In this document: positions 27,269 through 35,743 of the stretch, one piece after another
How positions within the stretch are numbered: position 1 is the first letter of the stretch
How the letters are laid out: each line of letters opens with the position of its first letter
NCBI RefSeq assembly: GCF_002884445.1
Contig: NZ_KZ614144.1
Coordinates: 3,950,094-4,014,093 of the forward strand
DNA: 64,000 nucleotides
Reading direction: 5' to 3'
From: Paenibacillus castaneae
Lineage (GTDB): Bacteria; Bacillota; Bacilli; Paenibacillales; Paenibacillaceae
Made by a program: the position numbers and the translations under genes
The notes under the pieces: generated by a model
Databases searched by the model: none
Told to the model about the DNA's origin: nothing
Seen by the model: only the letters and a program-made list of their open reading frames with translations

Positions 27269-27409
27269 TCATTCCCTCTCCTTTAAAAAACACTAGCTAT
27301 ATTATACACAATTCACGATTAGAATCATCCCATTTTTTGGATAGATTCTTCTTAACAAAGTAATAACTTATATATTATAATAGGATTTAATGTTAGGAGG
27401 CTGATCGAC

Positions 27410-27442
27410 ATGAAGTTAGAAGCGAACGAAACCAACGTATAA
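27410..27442 (+). CDS. Putative 10-residue leader peptide upstream of a GNAT gene
   Basis: A strong ribosome site (TTAGGAGG) lies 9 bases before an ATG that opens MKLEANETNV followed by TAA. The stop codon is 2 bases before a hairpin that can mask or free the ribosome site of the next gene. Such a short, well-initiated frame ahead of competing hairpins is the layout of translational attenuators of cat and erm genes. Confidence 0.5.
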   Translation: MKLEANETNV

Positions 27443-27444
27443 AA

Positions 27445-27494
27445 CGGCGGTTGTTCAGAATGAAGCAACCACCGATACTCAATGATAGGTGGTT
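27445..27494 (+). promoter_or_regulatory. Competing hairpins controlling the GNAT ribosome site (putative attenuator)
   Basis: Segment 1, CGGCGGTTG (27445-27453), pairs with segment 2, CAACCACCG (27466-27474), with one C/A mismatch, and the stem extends inward through TTCA/TGAA. Segment 2 also pairs perfectly over 7 bp (AACCACC, 27467-27473) with GGTGGTT (27488-27494), which contains the ribosome site of the following gene. The two pairings exclude each other. Confidence 0.55.
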
Positions 27495-27500
27495 TTAAAT

Positions 27501-27920
27501 ATGACAAAACAATCATTTGTACTTATCGAGCGTCTTCCTTCGGTTTCCGAGCATAAAGCATTATGGGAAGCTGTTGGTTGGGGCGACGTTCATACCGAAA
27601 TGACCAGCCTTTCCTTGGCGAGCTCCATATATGGAGTCGTGGTCGAGTATGACGATGAGGTTATTGGCATGGGCAGAGTTGTAGGCGATGGTGCGATGTA
27701 TCATTATGTACAAGATGTCGCTGTATCGCCTCTGTACCAGGGCAGGGGCCTTGGCAAGCTAATTATCGAAAAACTTATGCAATATATAGACTCCCGCTCC
27801 GTTGGGCCAGCATTTGTCGGACTATTCGCCTCGCATGGCAAGGAAGCCTTCTATGAACAGTACGGCTTTGCTAATCATGCGCCGAACATGACTGGCATGT
27901 TCAAGGTTGTAGCTAAATAA
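27501..27920 (+). CDS. GNAT family N-acetyltransferase with attenuator-like leader
   Basis: A 139-residue GNAT domain: VEYDDEVIGMGRVVGDG, VQDVAVSPLYQGRGLGKLIIEKL with the acetyl-CoA loop QGRGLG, and PAFVGLFASHGKEAFYEQYGF at the C-terminus. The ATG at 27501 follows GGTGG by 8 bases; a GTG at 27489 lies inside that site and is not used. The substrate is unknown; the leader arrangement would fit an inducible resistance-type acetyltransferase, but that is inference. Ends in a strong terminator. Confidence 0.9.
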   Translation: MTKQSFVLIERLPSVSEHKALWEAVGWGDVHTEMTSLSLASSIYGVVVEYDDEVIGMGRVVGDGAMYHYVQDVAVSPLYQGRGLGKLIIEKLMQYIDSRSVGPAFVGLFASHGKEAFYEQYGFANHAPNMTGMFKVVAK

Positions 27921-27958
27921 AAGACTCACATTTAGCAAGAACATTGATTGCTTTCAGA

Positions 27959-28003
27959 AAAAAGGCATTTGCTGCACAAATCCATTGTGCAGCAGATGCC
28001 TTT
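27959..28003 (+). terminator. Terminator after the GNAT gene
   Basis: AAAGGCATTTGCTGCACAA pairs with TTGTGCAGCAGATGCCTTT with one mismatch; T-rich sequence follows. Confidence 0.88.
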
Positions 28004-28035
28004 GTCGATTTTGAGACGCGTGGAGGAGCATCGCC

Positions 28036-28172
28036 TTACGGACATTGGTTCCGTTATTCTCGCTTTTTTTGAATAATACAGAGTTTAACGGACATGAAAG
28101 CCGCTATTTTCCTTTTCAAGTGGCATATTCGATGTTTTTTGGGTCCTTAACGGCTCTGATGTCCGTTAGAAT
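28036..28172. repeat. Cluster of three copies of a ~25-bp repeat, one inverted
   Basis: Copy 1 at 28036-28062 (TTACGGACATTGGTTCCGTT), copy 2 at 28085-28112 (TTAACGGACATGAAAGCCGC) and an inverted copy 3 at 28145-28172, whose reverse complement reads CTAACGGACATCAGAGCCGT. The shared core is ACGGACATnnnAGCCGTTA. No gene is seen in this 340-base gap. The same TGTCCGTTA arm recurs at 29580-29588, just past the IS element. Confidence 0.7.
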
Positions 28173-28262
28173 CAAATAATAGAGATTATTCAGCATATAA
28201 GGTCTGTGGCGGGTTAACCCCCTAATTCTGGACACTACCACGTTCATTCTAATGAGTTCGCA

Positions 28263-29177
28263 TCATAACGCAATATCTTTAGGTTTTATCAATCCTTGTT
28301 TGACTAGAGAAAGATATTCCCTAGGTGGCCAGTCCTTGAGGCTGCCATGAATACGATGGTTGTTGTAGTACTTCAAAAAACGATCCACCTCGGTAAATGC
28401 TTCTTCGTAAGTCTCAAAACAATTACGTTGGTAGCATTCCCTTTCCAAAATGCTGTGAAAGGACTCAATATAAGCATTTTTGTTAGGGGTTCGGTTTGGC
28501 GTACGTTCATGTTCAATGCCAGCCTGTTCACAAAAGGCATAGAAAGCCTTGTTAATGAACTGCGGTCCATTATCTGTGCGAATAACCAAAGCATGGTCTT
28601 GTACATTCACATTTCGTTTCAGCAGCGCTTTCTGTAAGGTGTGCAGCACAGCCTGCGTATTACAGGCCTTCCCTTTGTAATAGGCGACGATGGCTCGGTC
28701 AAATACATCAATAATACTAGCTAAATAGAAATGACGCCGTTTACCTGCTATATAACCGTACTTAATGTCCATTTGCCACAATTGGTTAGGTCCCGTTACC
28801 ACTCGGTTATTCGCTACACGTCTAGGTACTTTATTTGTACGTTCCCTTTGCGGCGCTAGGATACATAACGCTTTACAGAGGCGGTAGACCTTTTTCTTGT
28901 TAATCACGAGTCCATATTTCCGACGTAGAAGAACCGTCAACTTACGGTATCCAAACGCTTCGTTAGGGCCGGCGATCAGTTGCCTTAAGTAGCTTTTAAT
29001 CCGCGTGTCTGCCACTTTTTTACCGTTGATGTCATAAGAGAAACCAGGAATGGGGCGCCCTTTACCGATTGGCTTCTGAGGTTCAGAATGCTTCATGCGA
29101 TAATAGTACGAAGAGCGTGGCACCTGGCAGATGCGTAGAACCGTACGGATGGGAAAACCTAGGCTAATCCAATACAT
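28263..29177 (-). CDS. IS3-family transposase OrfB (DDE integrase)
   Basis: A 304-residue integrase-core protein: HTH_21-like N-terminus (PRSSYYYRM, DTRIKSYLRQLI, GYRKLTVLLRRKYG), and an rve domain with DDE residues in WQMDIKYGYI (first D), IRTDNGPQF (second D) and NAYIESFHSILERE (E). It starts inside the last codons of OrfA (14-bp overlap). The frame is +1 relative to OrfA, so the common -1 slip would not fuse them; see findings. Confidence 0.95.
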   Translation of the reverse strand: MYWISLGFPIRTVLRICQVPRSSYYYRMKHSEPQKPIGKGRPIPGFSYDINGKKVADTRIKSYLRQLIAGPNEAFGYRKLTVLLRRKYGLVINKKKVYRLCKALCILAPQRERTNKVPRRVANNRVVTGPNQLWQMDIKYGYIAGKRRHFYLASIIDVFDRAIVAYYKGKACNTQAVLHTLQKALLKRNVNVQDHALVIRTDNGPQFINKAFYAFCEQAGIEHERTPNRTPNKNAYIESFHSILERECYQRNCFETYEEAFTEVDRFLKYYNNHRIHGSLKDWPPREYLSLVKQGLIKPKDIAL

Positions 29178-29517
29178 CGCTATTTCCAGTCGGGGTACTT
29201 TTTTTAACCAGATCTTTAAGAATGTTATTCTCCAATTCTTTTTCCCCCAGCAGCTTCATCGCTTCGTTGTATTTCATTTGAAGCTCTTCAAGTTTAGCTG
29301 CGTCCTTTTTTAGCTTCTCTGCATCATCTTGTCTCTTGACCATTAGCTCGCCCACCTCGTCCTGATATTGACGAACCCAGTTGCTTAGCGTTTTAGGAGA
29401 CATACCATGCTTTCTCGCCACCACCTCTGTACGGTAGCCGGCTAGCACCTCTACGACGAACTCCTTCTTTGCTTCAACAGGGCACCTAAACCTTCTTTTC
29501 ATCGATCTATCCCTCAC
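29164..29517 (-). CDS. IS3-family transposase OrfA (HTH)
   Basis: A 117-residue protein with an HTH_Tnp_1 domain (FVVEVLAGYRTEVVARKHGMSPKTLSNWVRQY, residues ~20-55) and a leucine-zipper-like helix (LKKDAAKLEELQMKYNEAM). It binds IS ends and partners OrfB. A run of seven A followed by G lies at 29198-29205, near its 3' end. Confidence 0.93.
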   Translation of the reverse strand: MRDRSMKRRFRCPVEAKKEFVVEVLAGYRTEVVARKHGMSPKTLSNWVRQYQDEVGELMVKRQDDAEKLKKDAAKLEELQMKYNEAMKLLGEKELENNILKDLVKKSTPTGNSDVLD

Positions 29518-29585
29518 TTCGTTTAGTGTAGCTGAAGTGGTAGAAAGTGTCCAAGTGGTTTAGGGGGCTATATAGGTGGTGTCCG

Positions 29586-31295
29586 TTACAGCTTTCTAAT
29601 TTGACTGATTAACACCTCAGCTGTTAACCATTTGCGGAAGATCAGGAAGAGCAGTAAAGGAGGTAATGCTATTAAGGCACCCATTTGCAGATGAGATGGG
29701 CTTCCACCCTCTGCAGATGCGGATATTTGCATAAACCTCATTAATGCCGAAAACTGCTCGGGATTATTGATATATAATAACGAGATGAAATAAGAATTCC
29801 ATATGGCCACGAATTGCAGCACGCCGAGTGCCAGAAGCGGCTTCCATACCTTTGGAATAAAGAGAGTGAACATCGTATGCAGTTCCCCCCTTCCTCCCCT
29901 CTCCGCCTCTGCTTTCAGATTACTGTACTTGCTGTTAAAAATACTTTTTAACACAAACACACTAACCAAGTTAAAAAAACCAAAAACCAGTTGTGGAAAA
30001 ACGGTATTAATCATCTCCATATTGCGAAATAGCATATATTCTCCTATCCCGTTCACACCGAGAACAAGCGCAAACAGCAAAAACAGCTTATAGAGGCCTC
30101 GGCCAGGCAAATTTTCAACCGTGAGAGGATAGGCAAGCGTAACGGTCATCAGTAGAAATATAATAACCGAAACGAAGCTAATAAAAATTTGAAGGATAGT
30201 ATTCCAAATAACTTGTGTATCCAACCAAGCTATTGGTTCTGGGTTAGCAATTGTTAACGGATATATAAATAATAAGTAGACCGGAATTAATACGATTATG
30301 GCAAAAAAAGCAGCGACAACGATACCGATAATGCTGCTGGTCTTCGCTGGTGTATGAAGCTTCGATTCCGGGCTACTGCGGCTGAACAAATCTCGTGAAA
30401 ATAAGCTCTTAACGGCAAAATATGCAGCTATCGTAAACACAAACTGAATACAAAATCGAATCATATCAGAAGCTGCAGCAGCGCTATAATTCATTTGGTG
30501 GAAGCCCATCCTAAAGTTATAGGTATCTACTATGTCTCCGGTCTGATAAACGAGCGGATTAAGCAAGCTCGTAATAAGCTCTAAATCTGAACTTAATAGA
30601 GTAGATGTTTGAAGCAGCATATAAGCGCATACGGCTCTGAGGGCAGGAATAATATTCATGCTGGCATAATTGCTTTGTCTTAAACTTAAACCGCCCGTTT
30701 GCTGCGACACGGCTCCATGCTTGTATGCGATAGCAGCGAGCGCAATTAATACAGGTATGCCGCTCGTTTTCACAATTTCAATAAATACGATAAACGGACT
30801 GAACAGCTCAGGATCAGCAAGCACAAATAGTTCCCCTAGAACGAACGGAGACTTTGAAGGCGAGACTGCCAGCATGGCAAGGCTTGCAAAAACAACAGAC
30901 GGTATAAAAAAAGGAATAAGGAATAAGGTTGAGAATATTTGTCTCAGCCTATTCGATCGAACGCCGCTTAGAGCCAAAGCGATAACAAAAGCCGTAATTC
31001 CGCTTATAACAATATAACTTATTTTGATAGCCAAAGTGTTTGAAAGCACATTCCGGTAATCTAGATTTTTAAGCAAGCTAATGTAATTTTGAAACCCGAC
31101 CCATTCACTGTCCGAAATCCCGTGCATGGGTTGGTAATTTTTCATCGATAATATGAATCCATATAGGAATGGCCATACTTTAAAAGTTAAAATGAAAAAT
31201 AATGCAGGAATGACAATAACATAATGCAGTTTATACTTCCAAATCTGTTGTAGAATACTGGGATGCCGCAGGAGGTCGCCCTCTTGATTATTCAT
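29586..31295 (-). CDS. Fused two-domain sugar ABC permease (LplB-like and LplC-like halves in one chain)
   Basis: At 569 residues it is about twice the length of a normal permease. Residues ~1-315 read like the LplB/MalF half (HYVIVIPALFFILTFKVWPFLYG, WVGFQNYISLLKN), and ~325-569 like the LplC/MalG half (IPVYLLFIYPL, VWNTILQIFISFVSVI, FVAIWNSYFISLLY). EAA loops are degenerate: AEAERGGRGELHTMFTLFIPKVW in half 2. No binding protein or ATPase gene is adjacent. Its stop codon is about 10 bp from an IS element. Probably a genuine fusion because the reading frame is intact with normal membrane segments throughout. Confidence 0.8.
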   Translation of the reverse strand: MNNQEGDLLRHPSILQQIWKYKLHYVIVIPALFFILTFKVWPFLYGFILSMKNYQPMHGISDSEWVGFQNYISLLKNLDYRNVLSNTLAIKISYIVISGITAFVIALALSGVRSNRLRQIFSTLFLIPFFIPSVVFASLAMLAVSPSKSPFVLGELFVLADPELFSPFIVFIEIVKTSGIPVLIALAAIAYKHGAVSQQTGGLSLRQSNYASMNIIPALRAVCAYMLLQTSTLLSSDLELITSLLNPLVYQTGDIVDTYNFRMGFHQMNYSAAAASDMIRFCIQFVFTIAAYFAVKSLFSRDLFSRSSPESKLHTPAKTSSIIGIVVAAFFAIIVLIPVYLLFIYPLTIANPEPIAWLDTQVIWNTILQIFISFVSVIIFLLMTVTLAYPLTVENLPGRGLYKLFLLFALVLGVNGIGEYMLFRNMEMINTVFPQLVFGFFNLVSVFVLKSIFNSKYSNLKAEAERGGRGELHTMFTLFIPKVWKPLLALGVLQFVAIWNSYFISLLYINNPEQFSALMRFMQISASAEGGSPSHLQMGALIALPPLLLFLIFRKWLTAEVLISQIRKL

Positions 31296-31470
31296 TGTTG
31301 CACCTCACTTCTTCACCTATTTTTTTCTAAATTATATCGTTTATCATTCCATCTGCATACAAAAACCAATTTTTCCAGAGCGTCCTCTAGCATTTCTTTG
31401 TAACAATCCAAACTGCACGATATAATATAATATAATTATATTATGAATCGATATTTAGGAGACAAAGCCA

Positions 31471-31680
31471 ATGGATTTCCGATTAGATTTAATTGAAAAC
31501 AAAGTTGAATTTTTTGAAGCCTATGACCTTAAAACGCTTGAACTCAAAATCGATCAACAAATCGAAAATAATAAAGGGCTGCTGCTAGAAGTGTTTCACG
31601 TTAGCCATCATGCGGTGTTTAATCCGAAAATAGAAAAAATGCTCTACAGCGCAGTTGTCCATTTCAAAGCAAAGAAATAG
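31471..31680 (+). CDS. DUF2536 family small protein (YrzA-like)
   Basis: A 69-residue protein with the family pattern: DLIENKVEFFEAYD, LEVFHVSHH and YSAVVHFKAKK. DUF2536 occurs in many Bacillaceae and Paenibacillaceae; its function is unknown. A good GGAG site lies 9 bases before the ATG and a terminator follows directly, so it is a real monocistronic gene despite its size. Confidence 0.85.
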   Translation: MDFRLDLIENKVEFFEAYDLKTLELKIDQQIENNKGLLLEVFHVSHHAVFNPKIEKMLYSAVVHFKAKK

Positions 31681-31688
31681 GCAATAAG

Positions 31689-31720
31689 AACAATCCTCCC
31701 TCCACTTGGGGAGGATTGTT
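31689..31720 (+). terminator. Terminator after the DUF2536 gene
   Basis: AACAATCCTCC pairs with GGAGGATTGTT around a 10-base loop, and TTTCATTT follows. Confidence 0.85.
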
Positions 31721-31851
31721 TCATTTAATCGCTTTTCCACAGCTAATTCCTACTAAATTATGTTCATACACGATGGTTGATGAACAACTTTTCAAACCCA
31801 GCTTGCGTCTATAATGCTGAACCATTTTTTTCTTAATAAGGAGGCATAAGG

Positions 31852-33279
31852 ATGAAGCTGTTCAAAAAAGTTCCCACATTGCTGATACTGTTCTTAGCTC
31901 TAAACCTAATACAAACAAGCTTGGTTTTTGGCAAACAAAACGTAATAAACAGAGGGTCTGCACTTACGGATATTATTGATATTGATTCATTCGAGGATGA
32001 GCATATGGCGCTACAGAAGGACGGTACGATTTGGACTTGGTCAGGCAATGAACAAGCGAAGCGCGGACCGAATATTCCGGGAGCCATCGCTGCTGAAGTC
32101 GGCAACATTGCTTTGAAAGCGGACGGTACGGTATGGACTTGGGGCTCCAATCGATACGGACAAATCGGAAACGGCAAAACGGATGAGAAAGTCTATGAGC
32201 CTACACAAATAAAAGGCTTGAATCATGTTACTGCCATTGCGAGCGGAGGACATTTTCATGTTGCCCTTACGGAGGAGCGTGTCGCATGGATATGGGGTAA
32301 TGTATGCATGTCCGCATTGTCACGAAAAGAGTTTGCTTATGATGAATCCTACTGTACTTCAGATCATGACCAGTCAGAAACAGAAAAGGCCAGCACACCT
32401 GGCAAAGTAGATTCAAGCGATGTGATTGCGATTGCAGCTTCTTCCAACAATATATCTTTTGTCAAAGGGAACGGCGAAGTGGATAGATGGGGATATTGGA
32501 ACCACATTCGTAATGGGAAGGATACGACTTCTGCGATAAAGGATGTAATTTCTATTTCAGAAATGGGCAATGATTATTACGGTGCCATGTTACTGCTCAA
32601 AAAGGGCGGATTTCTAAACTTTGACAATAGAGAAGCTACTTCAACAAAAGGCGGTTTCATCAAAGTATCGGCAGCAAGGTACACCTCATTATATAATTTG
32701 GCCCTGCACCAAAACGGAACCGTATGGAACTTCGAAGATAACGGTTTGCTTAAACAGCTCAAAGGCTTGACTGCTATCGTTGATATCGAATCCGTAACGA
32801 TTAACAGCGGTCTTGCATTAGACAAAAATGGGACCGTTTGGTCATGGGGAGCAGGAAAAATGGATTTTTATCACCTTGATGGCATTCAACCGATTATAGC
32901 CATTAAGCCGTCCGCTGTAATCAAAAGCTATTCCATCCAATTAAATGATTCCTATATCTCGCTAAGCTCCGATCCCTTCATAATGAATGGTACGACCTTC
33001 GTGCCGCTGCGTGATATATTCGAAGCGATCGGTGCAAAGGTGTCCTACGATGCAGGAAAAATTTCAATTAGCAAGAACAAAACCAACCTCTCGATAGAGG
33101 TCTATAAACACGAAGCTGTAATAAACGGTGTCAAGAAACAAATGCCTGAAGCGCCGCATTATGATAAAGGCAAAACAGTTGTGCCGCTTCGCTTTATAAC
33201 AGACGCACTTGGCGCAAGCGTGAAGTGGAATGCAGCTAATGACACGATCATTATAAAATTGCCGAATAACGAGGTATGA
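31852..33279 (+). CDS. Exported RCC1-repeat protein with copper-amine-oxidase-type C-terminal domain
   Basis: A 475-residue protein with an N-terminal signal peptide (KKVPTLLILFLALNLIQTSLVFG), then RCC1/BLIP-II-like propeller repeats (LQKDGTIWTWSGN, LKADGTVWTWGSN, LHQNGTVWNFED, LDKNGTVWSWGAG), and over the last ~110 residues a Cu_amine_oxidN1 (stalk-type) domain with two TTFVPLRDI / TVVPLRFI repeats. That domain in Paenibacillus surface proteins is thought to be structural, not catalytic. A GGAGG site precedes the ATG. The lipoprotein gene with a PQQ-like propeller starts 4 bp later, so the two form an operon. Confidence 0.88.
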   Translation: MKLFKKVPTLLILFLALNLIQTSLVFGKQNVINRGSALTDIIDIDSFEDEHMALQKDGTIWTWSGNEQAKRGPNIPGAIAAEVGNIALKADGTVWTWGSNRYGQIGNGKTDEKVYEPTQIKGLNHVTAIASGGHFHVALTEERVAWIWGNVCMSALSRKEFAYDESYCTSDHDQSETEKASTPGKVDSSDVIAIAASSNNISFVKGNGEVDRWGYWNHIRNGKDTTSAIKDVISISEMGNDYYGAMLLLKKGGFLNFDNREATSTKGGFIKVSAARYTSLYNLALHQNGTVWNFEDNGLLKQLKGLTAIVDIESVTINSGLALDKNGTVWSWGAGKMDFYHLDGIQPIIAIKPSAVIKSYSIQLNDSYISLSSDPFIMNGTTFVPLRDIFEAIGAKVSYDAGKISISKNKTNLSIEVYKHEAVINGVKKQMPEAPHYDKGKTVVPLRFITDALGASVKWNAANDTIIIKLPNNEV

Positions 33280-33283
33280 CCGC

Positions 33284-35557
33284 ATGCCAAAACTACACTT
33301 ATATGCTAGAACTGCTGCTCTTCTCGTGATGGTTGCCACACTTGTTCTTGTTATAGCTAGCTGTGAAGCTGAGAATGGAGCTGAGAGCTCAGCTCTCCCT
33401 TCCCCCGTCATTGCCATTGAAACGACTCAAGCTGATCTAATCACGGAAACTCCTGAACCGCTAGCCCTGCCCTATCCACAGAATCAATTCACAACGGCTT
33501 CATTCACGCCCTATTTCCTCAATGAGCCGGAAGATATGGATACTACTTCGAAGATCATGTATTACGGTGAAGCGAATACGAAGCTCAATGTTCAGAAAAT
33601 CAAAGGAGAGTTTGTACAAATTGACTCACAAGAGATAGGAACCATATGGATACCCGTTTGGTATGGCACAGATGCCGCGCAGAATATACAGATAACATCT
33701 CCTGCACGCCTGACATTAAACCCAAATGCAGAATTGTCTTTGTTCCCAGATAGCATCAATCGAAAAAAAGATTTGAATGAACAGACTGCTTTCTATGCTG
33801 TACTGCAATGGGAAGACTGGTATGGCGTGCTGCTGCCTCCCCAGCCTGGGTACGAAGACAACAAAGTTCTTCGCCCCCTTCTGCTTTGGGTAAACGAAAG
33901 AGATATTAGCAAGCTGGAAGAGATTAAGACGGGAATCCTTCAGGAAGGCTCCACCGTACCACTTGTTGAAATGAATCAAATCATTGAAGCTGTTTTCTAT
34001 AAAGGGATCGATCAATCAATTGTTGAGCAGCTGCTAGGAAAACCCCATTTCATTGAAGCATCCAAAAACCTGGATCAAGGCAGCGGACCGATACGGCTCG
34101 GCATCACCTGGCGTTATGAGCATAAAGACGGTCAGGCCTTGATAACCTTCACAGAGGATGGAAAACTAACGGAATGGAAATTGATTCTTCCTGTTACGGA
34201 CAGCGGCCATACACAGATCAGCAGGTATCAATATCCAGAATATCAAGCTTTTGATTTTCGTGTATTTCCGCTAGCTCCTACTATAAAGCCTAATTGGACA
34301 TGGAGAAACCAGCACTGGCTCAGTTACAATTACTTATACGGGGCCTTGGATCATATACTTCTTATAAAAGGCGACGATGGTTATTTCAGCGGGATGCATG
34401 ACAACTCTGATCTGTATGCGCTAGATCGGCTTACCGGAAAGATGCTTTGGCAAGTTAAAGCGGGTCACAGCGGATTCGCGGCTTTCCTTGACAGCAGCAG
34501 AAATCAGATCACGGTCTCCACACCTTACAACCCGGATATCAAAAAATATGTGCAGCTCGTACAGCATATTAGGCTCTCTGACGGCAAAGTTATTTGGAAA
34601 CGCGAGTTTCCTGAAGACCATAGCTTTATGATGCTGGCTCGAGCTAAAGACGCTGTTCTTCTCTATAATCGACCGAGTGACCAGCTTGAGAAAGGAGAAT
34701 TGTTGGTCTGGGATGTAAAGACAGGCAAGCAGAAATGGAGTAGAAGCTTTGAGGGCGCGTTTCAGATCCATAATCAAAGCGAGAATGATCCTTATATACT
34801 GCTCCAATATGAGAACACGCTGCAGGCTCTTCAACCCAATACAGGCAAGGTTCAGTGGAGCATAAACGTAAACGGCGTATGGGATGGACCGATTCAATAC
34901 TCTGCCGGGCTGTTCACGGAACGCAAAAAACCCTTTAACGCCGATCTTAGCGAGCGTTGGCTGCTGCTAGGCTCAGAGCAGATTTTGCTCAATGTGAAAA
35001 CGAGCCATGTCATTAGCCGATATCAGGTTAGGAGTAACGAATTGGTCTCCCCTGTAGACAAAAGGTTCTTATTGATTCAAAAAACTGAACATGGTTCCAT
35101 ACGTACGGATGACAGTATATTTGAAACCGAATTTTTCGATACACAATCTGGAAAAATGCTTTGGAGCCTGCCTGGCAAAGCCACCAAGGCTGTAATTGAG
35201 GATGAAGTATTGTATGTTATCGTTGATGGCATTCCTTCTGCTATCAATAAAATGGACGGTCGCATTCTCTGGCAGCTGCAAACGAACGGTTTTAGCAAAA
35301 TGCTAACAAACTCTGAGGTTGGTTCCTTCACTATTAAAGAAAAGTACTTACTTTTGCCCTATGAAGGGGACCTCTTAGTCATTCGTAAAGATAATGGGCA
35401 AATTATGAATCGTATTCAAGATGTCATGTTCGGCTATCCTGAGCTGGGAGATGCGGATACGTGGAATGGCTATATGAATATAGACGGCAACGACCTTTAT
35501 GTTGGTTCCTCCAACGGTTATTTCTCTAAGTTTCAATTGCCTGTAGAGCTGGAATAA
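33284..35557 (+). CDS. PQQ-like beta-propeller lipoprotein
   Basis: A 757-residue protein with a lipobox (LVIASC, Cys at about residue 27), a ~300-residue N-terminal part of unknown type that includes a possible SmpA-like segment (IVEQLLGKPHFIEASK), and a C-terminal propeller with at least six PQQ-type blades (LDRLTGKMLWQVKAG, LSDGKVIWKREF, VKTGKQKWSRSF, NTGKVQWSI, QSGKMLWSLPG, KMDGRILWQL). Such propellers usually bind proteins rather than PQQ. It follows the RCC1 protein gene by 4 bp; both products are expected at the cell surface and may interact. Confidence 0.85.
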   Translation: MPKLHLYARTAALLVMVATLVLVIASCEAENGAESSALPSPVIAIETTQADLITETPEPLALPYPQNQFTTASFTPYFLNEPEDMDTTSKIMYYGEANTKLNVQKIKGEFVQIDSQEIGTIWIPVWYGTDAAQNIQITSPARLTLNPNAELSLFPDSINRKKDLNEQTAFYAVLQWEDWYGVLLPPQPGYEDNKVLRPLLLWVNERDISKLEEIKTGILQEGSTVPLVEMNQIIEAVFYKGIDQSIVEQLLGKPHFIEASKNLDQGSGPIRLGITWRYEHKDGQALITFTEDGKLTEWKLILPVTDSGHTQISRYQYPEYQAFDFRVFPLAPTIKPNWTWRNQHWLSYNYLYGALDHILLIKGDDGYFSGMHDNSDLYALDRLTGKMLWQVKAGHSGFAAFLDSSRNQITVSTPYNPDIKKYVQLVQHIRLSDGKVIWKREFPEDHSFMMLARAKDAVLLYNRPSDQLEKGELLVWDVKTGKQKWSRSFEGAFQIHNQSENDPYILLQYENTLQALQPNTGKVQWSINVNGVWDGPIQYSAGLFTERKKPFNADLSERWLLLGSEQILLNVKTSHVISRYQVRSNELVSPVDKRFLLIQKTEHGSIRTDDSIFETEFFDTQSGKMLWSLPGKATKAVIEDEVLYVIVDGIPSAINKMDGRILWQLQTNGFSKMLTNSEVGSFTIKEKYLLLPYEGDLLVIRKDNGQIMNRIQDVMFGYPELGDADTWNGYMNIDGNDLYVGSSNGYFSKFQLPVELE

Positions 35558-35559
35558 GG

Positions 35560-35606
35560 AAGAAACAGCTGTCTCAAAGGCTATAGTCTAGAGCAGCTGT
35601 TTCTTT
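35560..35606 (+). terminator. Terminator of the two-propeller operon
   Basis: GAAGAAACAGCTG pairs with CAGCTGTTTCTTT, 5 bp past the stop codon. Confidence 0.88.
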
Positions 35607-35743
35607 ATGGAATGAAAACCAAGTACAATATCGCATAATAAAGAAAAGCCCACTTTAGGTTATTAATAACAAGGTGCAATCCCCTCAAAAACAGCAGATG
35701 GACATGTTCTATATGGAGAAAAAGAGAGGATGCGTGAGCAAAT

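Larger units (their letters stand above)
28211..29575 (-). mobile_element. IS3-family insertion sequence
   Basis: Two overlapping transposase frames are flanked by imperfect inverted repeats: left GTTAACCCCCTAATTCTGGACACTACCAC (split here as GTTAACCCCCTAA and GGACACTACCAC, 28213-28241) and right GTGGTAGAAAGTGTCC with TTTAGGGGGCTA (29537-29570). Exact ends are uncertain and I could not identify a convincing target-site duplication. It sits 10-15 bp from the stop codon of the fused permease gene. Confidence 0.85.

Noticed and set aside
27269-27409. T-box or amino-acid riboswitch ahead of the GNAT gene
   Set aside because: No T-box sequence (AGGGTGGNACCGCG-like) or specifier loop is seen; the leader peptide with competing hairpins explains the region better.
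28036-28172. CRISPR array
   Set aside because: Only three copies, one inverted, unequal spacing and no cas genes.
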